64,000 bases of DNA from Angiostrongylus vasorum (lineage: Eukaryota; Nematoda; Chromadorea; Rhabditida; Metastrongylidae), in contig JADANN010000369.1 of NCBI GenBank assembly GCA_018806985.1, positions 682,001 to 746,000 of the forward strand, in the 5' to 3' direction. Positions within the stretch are counted from its first letter, which is position 1, and each line of letters begins with the position of its first letter. The notes beneath the pieces were generated by a model. It was not told the origin of the DNA. It saw only the letters and a list, made by a program, of their open reading frames with translations, and did no database searches. Made by a program: the position numbers and the translations under genes. Shown piece after piece: positions 24,390 to 37,129 of the stretch.

Positions 24390-27345
24390 AAGACCGGCCT
24401 TCTATGAACCTCGGCATAGATAGTTGATATATTTATTTATATGATCTCATAAACTGATCTTCTTTTGCTGATGCGAGGTTGGTACAGGCCTTCGTTGTCG
24501 TTATCGTTGTTGTTGGTATTGCTGGTCGATGACTTACGTTTCGGCGATTTCGCCTTCCTCAAAGCTTGGACTATTTTATATAAGAATACTTTAATTATTC
24601 TGTGGAAAAAAAAGGCTAAGGTATTAATGAAGATCAAACTTTTAAATAGACGCCGTATTGAACAGAAAGGCTACTTATCGTCGTGTTACCAGTGAGACTC
24701 GCCCACGCGTTGCTCACGTGGGGTCGCGAGCGAGGCACACACAGGGGTCAAAATATCATTTTGAAATAGGGCGCCAGGTCACGTGTGATAGTGAGGCATT
24801 CGCCTTTCCGGTTCATCTTTGGATTTTTGAAGTTTATCCAAAACCCCTCAAGAGTTTTGCGCGTTGATGTTTTCGATTCCTGCGCTGGGATCCGCACAGT
24901 CACTTTAAAGTCATCGCCGTTGTGCTTTTGTGCCCTATGCGTACCCAGAGGAGTGTTTTGACGAATTTTAACTTTCCCATCTAGGTGTTCTTTTATGTGG
25001 ACACAAAGTGGTCTACCCGTCCCCCAATAAATTCCTCACCGCATGCGTTACACGAGATTAAATATATTATACCTGAACTCATGCAATCCTCGTCTCTCTC
25101 CCGTTAGGCCGGATCACACAGTTTTCTGAGCTGCATAAACGACCATAGAGACGGTTGTGAACTAACTGACGGCGTAGGGTATTGGCTGGGATGTCAATAG
25201 TCGTTACATAATTTTCAAGACCACTTTTTCTTAAGCATCTCTTAATGGCGTAACTTACTTCATTTGATATGAAAGGGTAGGTTAAAAGGGATCTTACTTG
25301 CGTCCGAAACATTATTTTGGGGGAACTACCCTACGTTTTTGTCTAACCCGAGTGGCTTCTACTTCGTAGCATTTGGAAATGGCTATTTCTTTCGTGCCAC
25401 GTTTTGCGATTCCTTCCTTTCCTCTTCTCCCTGTGCACACATTTTTAGCCGTACTGCACATGTTTTTGATAAGCGCTTTTTTTCATGTGTGAAGGATGAG
25501 AGGAGAGGTAATGAACTAGTATGCTCTAACTACTTGGCTTACGATACCATTTTGTTATATAGCCACTTCCTGAGAGCTTTATTTGGATGTTTAAGAATGG
25601 AAGCCAGTTCTCGGTTGGTTTTTCTCGTGTAAATTTTATATACTCTAACTGTCTGTTTAACAGTTCAAAGCACTCATCCATCTGTTCTTCTGTAGAACAG
25701 ACGATGAAGCAGTCGTCTATGTATCGACAGTAGAGTAAGGGTCGGTGATCGAGAACTGGAGCTTCCACCTTAGACATGGAAGCGACGGCAAGGCTTGATG
25801 CTAAACGCTGTCCCATGGCAATCCCTCTAATTTGTGCAAAATATTTTCCAGACCACCTGAAGATTGAACAACAAAGACATTGTTTTAAAAGAGTCATTAG
25901 TTGCGCAATCGACAAGCCGTACACTTTTATTCTCCTTTCGTTCTCTACGAGCAACTAGAGAATGGCTTGCATTGCGGAGTCATTCGACACGTTGGTATAA
26001 AGTGAAGTAACATCTAATGACTCCATTACATGAGTGCTGTTTGGTTGTGCGCACCGTAGGTGGTCTAGAAATATTTTGGTGTTAGGTAGATGGGTTGGAA
26101 TGAATTTTAGCAGCTGGGTCAGGATAAGGTTTAGGAACCACGTTATTCTATCCGTTGGCCCGCCTATATAACTGATGATAGGTCTAACTTTAAATGATGA
26201 TGGGTTCGTTGGCGTAATATCATCAATTGAAGTGAGCTTATGTGTTTTAATAAGCAAGTGAAGGACAGGGCAAATTGGATGTTCGTTTTTAAGTCGAGAA
26301 ATAACTGAAGGCTCCAAACCCCGGTCTTTGCCGTGTTGACCCATTGTTGATTTAATTTTCGGTGTTGATTTCTATATTCCTTTTCGGAGGGTGTCCGATA
26401 GAGAGAAACATCACTGAGATGATCCACTGTTATTCTAATACCCAATTGACTAGGAATAACCACAAATTCTCCACCTTTATCACTAATAGAAAGTCGAACA
26501 GATTTTGAATTTAAGAGCTCTCTAACCTGACGCATACCACATTTTTGTTGGTGTGTGAGGTTGGAGCTTATTTTTCTCCTTCGGTAGTGATTAAGTATGC
26601 GGAGAATTTCGTCCGAAAAATAGAAGAAATGCAGGGGCAATATCGCTATTTGGTAGCTTTGTTTAAAGAAAGTTCGGGTAAAAAGTATTGTTGGGAGTTC
26701 TTCCCCTTGGTACTACTTCACCTAACCTTTCTAGCCTAGCACCGTAACGTAGCTGATCTTGAAGTAAATGCAGGATAGACGTGATCCTGCGCAGGATTGG
26801 CTTAGAAATGGGTTGACTAGGCGCGTAACTCGGACCCAATTCTAACAGTAAACTCGCATTTTCCGGAAGCGTTATGCCTCCCTAGCAGTTAAACTCCTGA
26901 GGCGTTTTGGATAAATTTCGAAAATCCAAAGATAAACCGGAAAGACGAATGCCTCACTATCACACGTGACCTGGCGCCCTATTTCAAAATGATATTTTGA
27001 CCCCGAGGTGTGTCTTGCTCGCGACTCCCACGTGGGCAACGCGTGGGCCAGTACCACTCGTAACATTACGGTAAGTTGCCTTTCTGTTCAATACGGCGTC
27101 TATTTAAAAAATTTGATCTTCATTAGTACTTTAGCCTTTTTTTCCACCGATTAATTAAAGTATTCTTATATAAAATAGTCCAAGCTTTGAGGAAGGCGAA
27201 ATCGCCGAATCGTAAGTCATCGACCAACAACACCAACAACGACGACAACGACAACGAAGGCCTGTACGAACCTCGCATCAGCAAAAGAAGATCAGTTTAT
27301 AAGATCATATAAATAGATATATCAACTTCTAATCTTAATCGTTTG
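24390..27345 (-). mobile_element. Penelope-like element with head-to-head inverted ends
   Basis: A minus-strand element (terminal repeat about 24390-24740, GIY-YIG and RT region up to about 26750) is followed by a plus-strand 5'-truncated copy (about 26870-27345). The segments 24425-24870 and 26880-27340 are clear inverted copies of each other (for example CGATTTCGCCTTCCTCAAAG and its complement). Each terminal repeat holds a decayed hammerhead motif (24532-24566 minus, 27183-27217 plus). Confidence 0.85.
24855..26740 (-). pseudogene. PLE reverse transcriptase with GIY-YIG endonuclease, broken
   Basis: Would encode the retrotransposition enzyme of the element. In translation order: SISDKGGEFVVIPSQ near the N-terminus, FKVRPIISYIGGPTDRI, ESLDVTSLYTNV, GIAMGQRLA, the catalytic YIDDCFIV, FLNIQIKLSGSGYITKWY, a linker NTLRRQLVHNRLYGRLC, then the GIY-YIG nuclease ISCNACGEEFIGG and IKEHLDGKVKIRQNTPLG. 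Damage: an in-frame TAG at 25955-25957, a frame change between about 26164 and 26344, and a one-base frame change inside the GIY-YIG domain near 25020. The RT catalytic aspartates are still present, so the copy is not ancient. Confidence 0.85.
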
Positions 27346-27481
27346 TTTTGTTTTTCATTAAAAACTATGCACTTCAATCCGCATTGATCTTAATTGCTTA
27401 AGTGTTCTACATACGATAATGATCACCAGTGCAATTTATCAGGATTGATCAAATTGCTTTCCTACAAGTCTTTCACTTTAT

Positions 27482-27605
27482 AAACGGATAAAGCTGTCGG
27501 CGTTCATCATTCCCCTGAGCGATGTGCCGCGGTCCATGGGCGTGGGGATCGATTCCACGCGTTTGCTGCAGGGCGTCTCCGACCACTGCTCCACACGCGC
27601 CGTTT
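27482..27605 (-). repeat. SINE-A copy, internally deleted
   Basis: Tail and inverted tRNA-like head are joined directly (GGATCGATTCCACGCG, GTCTCCGACCACTG); the roughly 150-base middle is missing. Confidence 0.7.
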
Positions 27606-27654
27606 CATTATATAGTTTTCCATTTATAACTATTTTCTTCGCTTTCAGGTGCCT

Positions 27655-28085
27655 ATTAGCAACACAAATGTGTACGTGATATTTTCACATCCTGTGCGGG
27701 TCTTAGCACTCTTAGAATTCGATTTCTTTCCCCGCATCCATAGTCCACCAAGGTATTCAGTTTTTTTGCGTGTGGATTCAGGTGTTGCGTGACTTTTTTT
27801 TTCTCTTCATGAATATCGTTGAATGCTGATCCGGTCAATTCGCGCTGAAGTCTTAGGACTCGCATGCTAGGACCTCCGAAAGTCTTAACTAGAGTCAGTC
27901 ACAGGACTATAGGGATTGGAGGGAGCGGACTGATCCCAAACAGATCTGGCACCAATTTCCCAACCTGGGAGGAGTAGGAGGCTTCACTGGCTTGGTCGCG
28001 CTCGAACCTAAACTTTGTGCTTATTGAAGAGCATCGGCACCACTGTACTGCGCACACGTCTTTCTATAAACCCGAAAACAAATTA
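27655..28085 (+). repeat. R3 repeat copy, long
   Basis: Contains CGGGTCTTAGCACTC, ATTCGATTTCTTTCC, TTCATGAATATCGTTGAATG and a 3' half with CAGATCTGGCACCAATTTCC and CCTCCGA-like inverted tRNA-type ends. Confidence 0.55.
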
Positions 28086-28479
28086 GCAGCCATAGGAGCG
28101 AAATGTTAGTTTTCGTGAAGTTTCTATTCAAATATGGTTCCATTCTATCACGTATATATGTCAAGCCGGTTTTGTGACCGCCTCAACATCAACTGTAGGG
28201 ATTGCTGTGCAACTGTAAGATATTCAGTTGCTATTAAACTGTTTTCAGTTTTATTTCTATCGGGTGCTATCAACATGGCGTTTAGCTTTCTTCTCAACCA
28301 ATTGCAACTTTTTTGAAAGCAAATTGTAAGCTTAAAACTCCTATTGATTTACTTTAAGCCGGGAAAGAATAGGCTATGCCTTGACTGTAACGACAATAAC
28401 CTTTGGGAATTAAATATTTGTACAAATATTGAATAGTATTAGCATAGTGATATAGACAGGAATGAGGAAAAAAGAACCT

Positions 28480-28675
28480 TTTAATAACAACGGTACATTT
28501 GTTTATATGTTTTTATTAACTGATCTTGTTGAGCTAATGCGAGGTTGGTATAGCTGTTGTTGTTGTTGTTGTTATTGTTGTTGTTGCTGTTGTTGTCGTA
28601 GTAGTTGGTCGATGGCTGATGTTCCGACGATTTCGCCTTCCTCAGAGCCGTGCTGTTGCGAGTGGGACTTAACAA
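28480..28675 (-). repeat. solo PLE terminal repeat
   Basis: Matches the terminal repeat at 24.4 kb (GATGCGAGGTTGGTA-type end, CGATTTCGCCTTCCTC). It includes a TGT-repeat run (28555-28600) and a hammerhead motif at 28614-28649 (minus). In that motif helix I (GGCU with AGCC) and helix II pair, and CUGAGGA is intact, but GAAA has become GGAA. Confidence 0.65.
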
Positions 28676-28804
28676 TAGTGCACGTCAGAGTACAAACATC
28701 GGCATGGATTGAAGTCGTACTAATTTCGTTGAAAATTACAACTATATCGAGGGTTCGAAATGAACATGTAAGAAGACAAAGTTAAAAAGAAGAAAGTAAA
28801 GAAA

Positions 28805-28935
28805 ATCCACATGGTGTTGATCAATCCGTCAAGGATGACTGCTGGATTCACTCAACTTCAACAAGTATCTTAAAGGTGTTAAATGCATATCTGTCCTATG
28901 CAGTGGATTTCGTTGCTTACCAATGTATCAAATGA
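28805..28935 (-). repeat. SINE-A copy, partial
   Basis: Shows TGTTGATCAATCC, TGCATATCTGTCC and ACCAATGTATC, i.e. the tail and middle of the family without the head. Confidence 0.5.
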
Positions 28936-28954
28936 GTGTTTTGTAGTTATAATC

Positions 28955-29215
28955 ACAATTTTAGCTAATTATTTACTGCCTACTCTTTTTAACGGCAGGG
29001 TATATATTTCGAAATATAACTTCAATGATGCTGAGATATTTGCAAAACTCCGGACCGCAGGTGTCTACGGTGGGGAACGAACGCGCTATTGTCCTTTCCA
29101 GGGAGTAACGCGTTCACCACTACACCGTGCGGGTCCTTCGTTTCGCCTTTCTCTCACCTACTTCTATCGATCTTTTGCCGTCAGCAATCACCCGTTAGCG
29201 GGATTGATAAAAAAG
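28955..29215 (-). repeat. SINE-B copy
   Basis: Minus-strand unit with TTATTTACTGCCTACTC, GATGCTGAGATATTTGC, ACACCGTGCGGGTCC and CCGTTAGCGGGATTGAT. Little decayed relative to other copies. Confidence 0.75.
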
Positions 29216-29219
29216 AATG

Positions 29220-30135
29220 ACGGCGAAAGATCGTGAGTGTTTTGTATCCTCCCAAATAGCTATGCCATCAATTTGCCGACCTCGAAGGGATGCCAGGAGG
29301 GTTTCATGGCGCGAGGTCAGGGGTAGCATCTATCACAAAGCGTCTCTAGCCGCAGCGTTTCTCATGATGAGAACACATTTACAAACACATGCTATGATCT
29401 GTCTTTTGATTTGATAGCGGCTGATAAGTAGTAGTTGTTGCCTTCTTTATTCCCGATGCTGTTCTCAACGAATTAGCGTTTTTTCTGGTGCTTCGCAAGT
29501 GTTCTTGTCCCTTCGAGTGCCACCATGAAGCTGTGCAGTCAAAAACTTTATCGTGGTGTATAAGGTTCAAAATTTATTGGTACAAATCTATCCAGCAGAA
29601 AATTTTTTGTTGATTTACTATGATGGGCAGATTCGTGTGATCGCGTTTTCGATAAAAAATTTGGACGACACAAACTGATTTCCGATTCCACAAAAAGACG
29701 GTGGGTTCACAGTGATGAAGGGCAAGTCCTTGCATCTACTGTTTAGTGTATGACTTTCTGCTTTGATATGAAATGTTACGAGATTTTTCCAGAAAAACTT
29801 TCTTCTTCGTATGATGAAGTATCGGGAGCCAACAAAGCCATCGTTAAAGCGTTCTGCACATGTCCACTGTAAACGAGGAAGATCTCAACTTTCATTATCA
29901 GTTATGGTCCGTGGTCATATAAATAAGCGATGCCACTTCAGAACACCAGGTGATAAACAACATCTTAAGGGTTCTTCATAGTGTTACTTCATGGTAGTTT
30001 TCTGTCAGATAGACGGTTAAGCTGATGATATCACTGAAATCCTCAGAGGATCTTTGAAGGAATATTTTACATGTTCATTTCATTCATAATCTTTTAGAGA
30101 ACTGTGCACCCTGACACTGAAGTATTTGTTAAAAA
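29220..30135. other. no gene recognised
   Basis: A stretch at about 29265-29330 weakly resembles the SINE-A middle. The remainder holds no assignable exon or repeat. Confidence 0.3.
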
Positions 30136-30136
30136 A

Positions 30137-30418
30137 AGATGAAAGCTCTCGGCGTTGATCAATCCCCCGAGAGATGCGCCGCGCATTTGTCTTCATTAAG
30201 TCCCGTTGGAGGTGATTGAATGCATATCTAGTCGGCAAATGATTGGCGGTGGGCTACCGATGTATCGAGCCAGTGCTGGTATCCTCCCAGACAAGTCTGG
30301 TACCAATTTACCGACCCCGCAGGCATGAAAGGCTTGGGGGGGACATGCAGGATCGATTCCGTGTGTATGTTGCAGGGCGCCTCCGACCACTGCGCCACAC
30401 GTGCCCCTTTTAGTATTT
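30137..30418 (-). repeat. SINE-A copy, full length
   Basis: A complete minus-strand copy from GCGTTGATCAATCCC to the inverted head GCGCCTCCGACCACTGCG; a good reference copy for the family. Confidence 0.8.
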
Positions 30419-30604
30419 AGTATCACTGGGTGATGAAAAAGAAATTTCCGCCATAGCGTTGGATCGAGCTCGAAACTCTACAAATCAACATTTGAAGGCC
30501 ATTCAAAATTCATCTATTCAATAGTAAAAAATAGGTCCAAATTTCCTAAATCAATAGTAAAGGAAAGTGTTAAACGTCAGTGAGTTTAGCTATATATGTG
30601 CTCT

Positions 30605-30750
30605 GTGGTGGTCCAGCTGTCAGCAGCAGGGCTGGAAGGAAGGCGATGTCGCCGAAAGTCAGCCATCGAACGACAACAGTAACAACAACAACGACGACAT
30701 CCTACACCAACCTGGCATCAGCTCAACAAGGGTAGTTCGTGAGAACGGAA
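30605..30750 (+). repeat. PLE terminal repeat fragment
   Basis: Plus-strand counterpart of 28480-28675 (TCAGCCATCGAACGACAAC, ACCTGGCATCAGCTCAACA). The hammerhead remnant at 30630-30664 keeps helix I, helix II and GAAA but has lost CUGA. With 28.5 kb it may mark the two ends of a deleted element. Confidence 0.5.

Positions 30751-30752
<2 letters not shown>

Positions 30753-30804
<52 letters not shown>
30753..30804. repeat. (AT)n microsatellite
   Basis: About 50 bases of pure AT next to the terminal-repeat fragment. Confidence 0.95.
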
Positions 30805-30808
<4 letters not shown>

Positions 30809-31149
30809 TCTTTGTGCCGAAGTTTGCAGGAAATCGGTCCTTTGTTTTAATGAGCTTGTTATTTGTACGGGTAACGCGCCCACGATGGTAGTTGTATTTC
30901 GGGTTTTGTACTTGCGCTGGATAGGTCAGATCTGTCGCATCCGATGGTTCTGCTATGAGGATGAGGTTGCGGTGGTTTATGATATACAATCGTTAATGCA
31001 CTTCAAATATTTGATAATTTGTGCATCTACATACAGTTATAAACTCATTCGAAGCCTCAACTACGATAAAGGCGAAAGGTTAGCTAATGAAGAGGACCCG
31101 ACGAAAACGTAGTTCGTGAGGGTGATGTACCAGCACGAACGTGTAGATA

Positions 31150-31500
31150 GAATGGGGATTTTGAAACTGACCGTCATTGAACCTCGGTACTATAATAATC
31201 AACATTTGTTCATATTGTTGAGCTTACACGAGGGTTGATAGAGATGTTTATTCTGCTGACGTTTCGATGTCTTCGCCTTCGTCAGATCCGACGATCCTTG
31301 TCGGTGATGCACAGTTGTTCTTCTTCTCGATGTGGCGTCTTCGCCTCACATCGAACCGGATCTTCCCCAGTTGAGCATCTCGAATAAGCCATACTCGCTC
31401 GGCGACGTTCTTTTATACAGGGCGGTTATTGTTGATATGATTATCCGTTGACAATAATTTGTTTTTCAACGGATAATCCACCCTGCCCCCGCAGCAGTCG
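31150..31500 (-). repeat. hammerhead-bearing repeat, second family
   Basis: Starts with the family outer end (CATTGAACCTCGGTAC, GCTTACACGAGGGTTGATA). At 31254-31289 (minus) it has a hammerhead-like core with CTGACGA and GAAACGTC intact, but helices I and II pair poorly. Same layout as 54.0-54.25 kb. Confidence 0.55.
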
Positions 31501-31504
31501 GTAT

Positions 31505-32060
31505 TTTGTTAGCTAGCACATGGCGAACAAGATAGAATAAAAATGGATTGAATAGAATGGGGATTGATGAGGTGTGCTGTGCCATGAAGCATAGATTTGT
31601 TATCGATTGAAGCCGAGATTATTCTTCCTATCCTTGAAGAAGTGCTGTAGGTATTCTCCCTTTTTTTCGAACTTTTTAAACCTTTATTGAAGTTTCAGCT
31701 TTTGATAAAGCTTTGCAGACCACTATCACAAGATATTTGAGCACGTGTATCACAGAATCGTTCAAATTTTTATCGATAAGAATTATCTCCAATCACGTTG
31801 TTTTTGTGTTATTCAACTTCTCACGTCGGTGAGACCTTCATCATTTTCCAGGATAGTCACCTATGGTAGACGGTCAGTGTTCCTGCGAACAGATTGAATT
31901 TGATTTTGCATTTCCATACAAGATAGGTGAAACAATTTTCTAATATCCAAAGAATACAGGGTGGACAGGACTCCTGACGTCTACAGAGTTGTTTAAAGCG
32001 ATCGTTTCCTTCCCAAACTAAGGGGATGGAACTATTATTTAGTGTACGGGTATGATGAAA
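31505..32060. other. intergenic, nothing recognised
   Basis: No repeat family or coding exon was seen. Confidence 0.3.
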
Positions 32061-32089
32061 ACTACTTGTGAATTTCCATTTGGCAGACA

Positions 32090-32379
32090 AGGTTATCTCT
32101 TCAGTAACCAATGCCTTTCAACTTGGAAAACCAATGGGCTTTCCTACAGAAATGCTGGAGAAGGAGACGACTTTCATAGGAATGACTCGGGCTTCCAGTG
32201 TTAGTGCTGTAGTTAAAATTCTCTCTGGCAAGAAACAGGGCCTTGGCAGCGGCCACCTGGTAGCGGGGAGTTCCATTCCTTCGTTGGCAAAGCGATTAGT
32301 TCGAACGTCAGAAAAACAGATGGGAAACCATGTACTGCTCTTTGATAATCAATTCTCACTCTTTAATATGCATAGTTAA
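32090..32379 (+). other. coding-like island, unidentified
   Basis: An open frame (VISSVTNAFQLGKPMG, ETTFIGMTRASSVSAVV, KKQGLGSGHLVAGSS) with an acceptor-like TTTGGCAG just upstream. The composition is protein-like but I recognise no family and see no convincing donor. It may be an exon of a gene I cannot assemble. Confidence 0.2.
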
Positions 32380-32399
32380 CGTATTCAAAGTGATCTGTA

Positions 32400-33410
32400 G
32401 CAAAGACGCTTTTTGTAGGCCTTTTTAAAACCGTCTGGAAAACTTTGGACGATAACTAAGGTCTATTAAACTGTTTTAGCGCTTCATTTTACGAGAAAAT
32501 ATAAACTAAACACTAAGAGTTCACTGTTTCTGAGGCAGCGCTATGGAGACGAAATGATTTCGTAGAAAATAAGTCATCCTGGTAGAAAACTCATTATGGG
32601 GTGAGACGAAGTAGAAAGACAGAACAAAAGATATGGTGTTTAAGCATTGAGAATTCCACTGCATATCGTTTCCTGGCTAGGAATCTCATCAAGCGATTTC
32701 GAAAGAACTTGATTTACTGCGGCGGGAATTACAAATCCTTAGTTTTCTAGCTCGCTTAAACACTAGAAAAATCTGATCACTAACATTTTCAAGTAGGAGA
32801 CATTTTTGCCTCGTTGTGGTTGGATAAGTACAAAATTAGGTTGAACTTAGCATTCAGCCTGATATATCCTCTTCGAGCGGTCGGTTGATCCATTGATCCA
32901 TGGGCCAATCTCTCCCGCTGTACATCGCAGCCCGACACCCAATGCCACGATTCGCTGTGATGAAAATCGGTGTCCACTGACCGAATCATAGTCTAAATGT
33001 TGAAAACTTTCCTCCGATTCTCGTGTTCGGTAAGGTTTGTGACGATCTGGTAACGCCCATCACGGCTACCTCGGGTTTCCGAGGAAAATAATGCGCGACC
33101 AGCATCCAGTGCGTCACTGAAAAAAAGAGGTCCACAGCTCCCCTATGGGATTCCGAAATCCACACCCGAACCCGACCATCTTTTTTGATGACAATTACTG
33201 GGCGATAAAAAAGAACTTAGGATGTCCTGAGAGTTGAATGATATTTGATGGAGGGTCATCTAAGTGCCTAAATAAAAGTTGGATAAATGTTGCGTGTGCA
33301 TCGAAATGATGTAAAAATAAAGATTAACGATGATTAGGTGACCCACATTCAGAAACATGTGAGCAGGCCATTTTCATCTGCTTCCTCTTCCAGCAACCGT
33401 CACCTTAAGA
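32400..33410. other. intergenic, nothing firm
   Basis: The minus strand near 32.8-32.99 kb has a short open frame of unknown origin. Nothing else was recognised. Confidence 0.3.
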
Positions 33411-33419
33411 GCTAATCGG

Positions 33420-33570
33420 GTTCGTGTACGAGTTCAAGTTTTATCTCAACATCTGTCGCCTTCTCGTTTCATGAAAATGTTCGACGCCGTTTGGATGAAG
33501 CTTTACCTTTCTAGAATCCCAAAATAGTCAAGCTAGGACTTCTCCAGCTTTTTTACAAGCAGTCGCCATT
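33420..33570 (+). repeat. R3 repeat copy, degraded
   Basis: Contains CATGAAAATGTTCGACGCCG, AGAATCCCAAAATAGTC and ACTTCTCCAG, in the order of the R3 core. Confidence 0.4.
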
Positions 33571-34084
33571 CTTTGTGGATTTGAGGGGATTTCGCCTAAT
33601 TACGACCAGGATTCTTCCAAAAAGGCCGACATTCCTGAAGTTGTTGATTATTAAGCCGATTAACTAAGGGCGATGTAATTGGCTCTAGTCATTTTTGTAG
33701 ATAATATTTAGGAAATCAAAGAAGTGGCACGGATATGACTGGGTAGAATTAGGGGGAAAAAGTTGAAAAGTTGATATAGCAGATTATGAAGTTGCTGAGC
33801 CACGCATAATGATCCGCCATTGTTGTAGGACAATTAAAATCATTGTCATTTCGTTTTCTTCAATATCATTAAGTAGCTTGGTTTCAAACTGGTGTGATAC
33901 AATATTTTGACTAGCACTCAGAGCACGGTCCAATATAAGACTGCCTCGCAGATTATGGAGATGTGAATTTCACGGTTAATAGTGGGTGCTGGAGGTCAGT
34001 GGAAACGAATCTATTCACCATTCCGACGTTTGTCGATCTTTGCATCAAAGGGCTCTCAATATTCTTCTTGTGTCAATAAGGCAA

Positions 34085-34435
34085 AAGCAAAACTCAACAA
34101 AGAAAACGTGAAGCTACGAAAAAGCTTAAGGAAGTAAGTATTCATGCGCTGAGTGATTAAAATTGGGATATAATTAGCCAATGGAAGACATTTCAAATCC
34201 ATCTAGGGCCTCCAGTAGATATAGAAAACGTTGCAAAGGTAGATGAACAAGAGAGAGAAAGTGTGCCATGCACCATTCACGGATTGGTTGAAAGATTTAT
34301 CTAGGAGTGAAAAGGCGGAGATAACAATAAACTGGTTCTTGAAAAAAGGAGTCGCCACAAATATTTCGTCGTCATTATCAATGGATAACGAGTTGACAAC
34401 AAGCCTTGATAAGCTGATTTCCTTAGGATAACCGA
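34085..34435 (+). other. coding-like island, frame-shifted
   Basis: A lysine-rich stretch (KLNKENVKLRKSLRK) ends at a strong GTAAGTATT donor. It is followed by GPPVDIENVAKVDEQERES and, in another frame, EITINWFLKKGVAT. This could be exons of an unknown gene or a pseudogene; no family recognised. Confidence 0.2.
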
Positions 34436-35819
34436 CGAAAGGAGCAGTAAGCCTAATGCGGTGAAATCCAAAGAAGCATAGTTAACAGAGATTAGTTTGC
34501 GAATAAAAAGACGTACTCAACTGTAGTTCAAACTTGAAAACCAAGGTCTTAACACTATCAACTCTTCGGTCGAAGAAATATTAAGATGAAAGTTGTACTT
34601 GAACGTGTAGTAATATGTTCCAGAGTATGGCCTACTTCCAGGGAATCGTTTGACACTAGGAATTTGTCCCTCATTCATTAGTCCAGAAGCCGAAATTTTG
34701 GTGAGAAATTTGGAATTCTGGGCGCCACATATATGAAATGAGTAGTCTCATCGTTATGGAAAACGCAATCACCATTGTCGTTGTTATGAATATCTCTCAT
34801 CATCCAAATGAGGAAAGGATCTGGAAGTCACCTTTCCCGATGGTCGAAAGTAGGAGATACTGCTGCCTAAGCAAAACTTTGGAAAATTTTATATATTATG
34901 CACGCTATGCATCTTCACAACTCCAATTACACAAAAAGCCGTAAGAGGAAAGGTTCCATGAGGTGCCAAGCCACCGACGCAGCGGGTAGAGTTTTCGATG
35001 AACAATATTTCCACTAGGTGCCCTAGCGAACAATATGTTGCTTTACGTGTCTGTGGAGTAATTGGAATCCATCGAGAAAATTTGGCACGTTATAGGAACC
35101 AGTGAATACTACGCCGACATTGGTTTGAATATCTCCACCACCACAACAGATACAAATGATGCAGGTGGGATTTTGCTATCGCCGTTCTGTTCCAAGAAAA
35201 GAAACCTTTGTCAATTTCAGCTTCTTCAACTTTCATTTTTAAAAAAAGGGGGTTCCAGTTGCTTTCAAAGCAGGTTCTACGAATTCATTCAGGTAATCTC
35301 TTGACAAATATCACTAATCTGCTTTTCACGCAAGAAGTAACGGATCCGCCTTGGAAGACCCGACGTCCAGAAATGTATGATTCGGAAGTGGCTGTAAATA
35401 CACATTTTTTTCTTGATTAGGCATTAAGAATCACAAATTTTCATTTAGAGACCTACACTAGATATAATGGAGAGAGTACTATAAATAAGAACCAATAACA
35501 AAAAGGGCTATAACATCACCTGAAACAACCTTCATTACAGCGCGAACGGGACGAAGCGGTCAAAAAAAAGACTGCTTTAAGGATTTACACTCCCAAAAGT
35601 ATTTAAAAAAATTTTATTAAACATAACAACCGTCTTAGAACCAACTTTCTGTCGACCTCGAAATTGTTTAATAATACAGTGCTTTCTGCTCAAGAAGAAA
35701 ACACTGGGTTATAAACAACGGTCTCCGTCTAACCGAGTCATCATAGTGCAAACGCCGAATTTTTTGGACTTTTAGCGCTCGCTGCAGGAACTGAGTAATT
35801 TTCTGACTATTTGATTTGT

Positions 35820-36105
35820 AGCGCCTGTGGCGCAGCGTTTAATGATGTCGCAGATTTTTTTCACACCGCACCGTAACCGAGGCTCCCCCTCTTCCTGGCA
35901 GGTTTCTTCGGGCCTATTTGCCACTGAGATTTTTTTTGGGCGACAAAAAGACCGAGTTGATACACCGGTAGCCCACAGTAATTCAATGTTTAGACCAAAA
36001 CATGTTTTCATCCCCCCTATAGCGGTGTCTTATGAAGTCGAGTACACGGCCCAAACTTCAAGAATTGATCAGTGCCAAACATTTTATGCTTTACTCTAAT
36101 CGCGA
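35820..36105 (+). repeat. SINE-A copy, diverged
   Basis: The head GCGCCTGTGGCGCAGCG, the middle and the tail (AAGAATTGATCAGTGCC) are in family order, with many substitutions. Confidence 0.6.
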
Positions 36106-36459
36106 CCGCACCTCATTTTTGTCCGCTGTTAACCATTTGGTTTTTTTAATAATTTTAACATAATATATAGTATAATAAACATAATTTTTTACTAACGAAT
36201 TTTTCGATAACTGGAGGTCTTGAGGGCTTGTGAACACGAGAAGATTGTAGAAGAGACCTTGCTCTATCAGTCCATGGGGTTGAATGATAGGTATGCCACT
36301 GTTTAGTAGGTGTTATTATGTTCAGTTATGCAAATGGGTTGTTGTCGCCATTTGGAAGTATTCTGCACCTTATCTTTAGTCTATCCCAGGAGGTTTTATA
36401 CCTGTACATTACATACGACAACCATTTTTCCTCATGTCGATTAAAGTGAAATAACAATT

Positions 36460-37125
36460 TATTATGATGCTGAGAAATTTGCAAAACATGGTTGCCTCAA
36501 GCGAGATTCCAACTCGCCACTACCCTTTCCAGCGGCTCACGTCTTGCCCACTGCACTACTGAAGCCCTTGCTCTGCCTTCTCTCTACAGACTACGGCCTG
36601 AGCTTGACCGTCTCCCAGGTCATCCCCTTTGACAAGTGATTGCTGATAGCGCCGTTAGGGTAAAAAGTTTGCTGATAGAAAGAGAGAAAGGCAAAGCAAG
36701 GGCATCGGTAGTGCAGTGTGCAACTCGTGACTCTCCGGAAAGGGTAATAACGGGTTCAAATTTGGGCAGGGGTCCGAGTTCTACAAATATCTCAGCATCA
36801 TTGTGGTTGTATTTCAAATAATATGCTACCATGAAAAAACGACAAAAGGAGAGAAAAGGTGGATATTATGACAAAAAAATTGCCGACTTTTTTTCATTTA
36901 CTTCCTATTACTATTATCCCGGCAAGGTACATTGTGAAATACAACCACTATGATTCTGAGATATTTGAAAAACCTTGACCCTCATGCAGAGTCGAAGCAG
37001 CCGCGATTAACCTTTCCGGAGACTCACTGCCCATTGCACCAATGAGGACCTTGCTTCACCTTCCTCTTAGCCACTTTTCTACCTAACGATGCCATCAGCA
37101 ATGATCAATGGTGGTCTGAGAATTG
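36460..37125. repeat. SINE-B cluster, three copies
   Basis: Minus (36460-36645), plus (36645-36870) and minus (36890-37125) units. The middle unit has a B-box-like GGGTTCAAATT. They belong to the same diverged subfamily as 16.9-17.1 kb (GCAAAGCAAGG). Confidence 0.65.
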
Positions 37126-37129
37126 TAAC

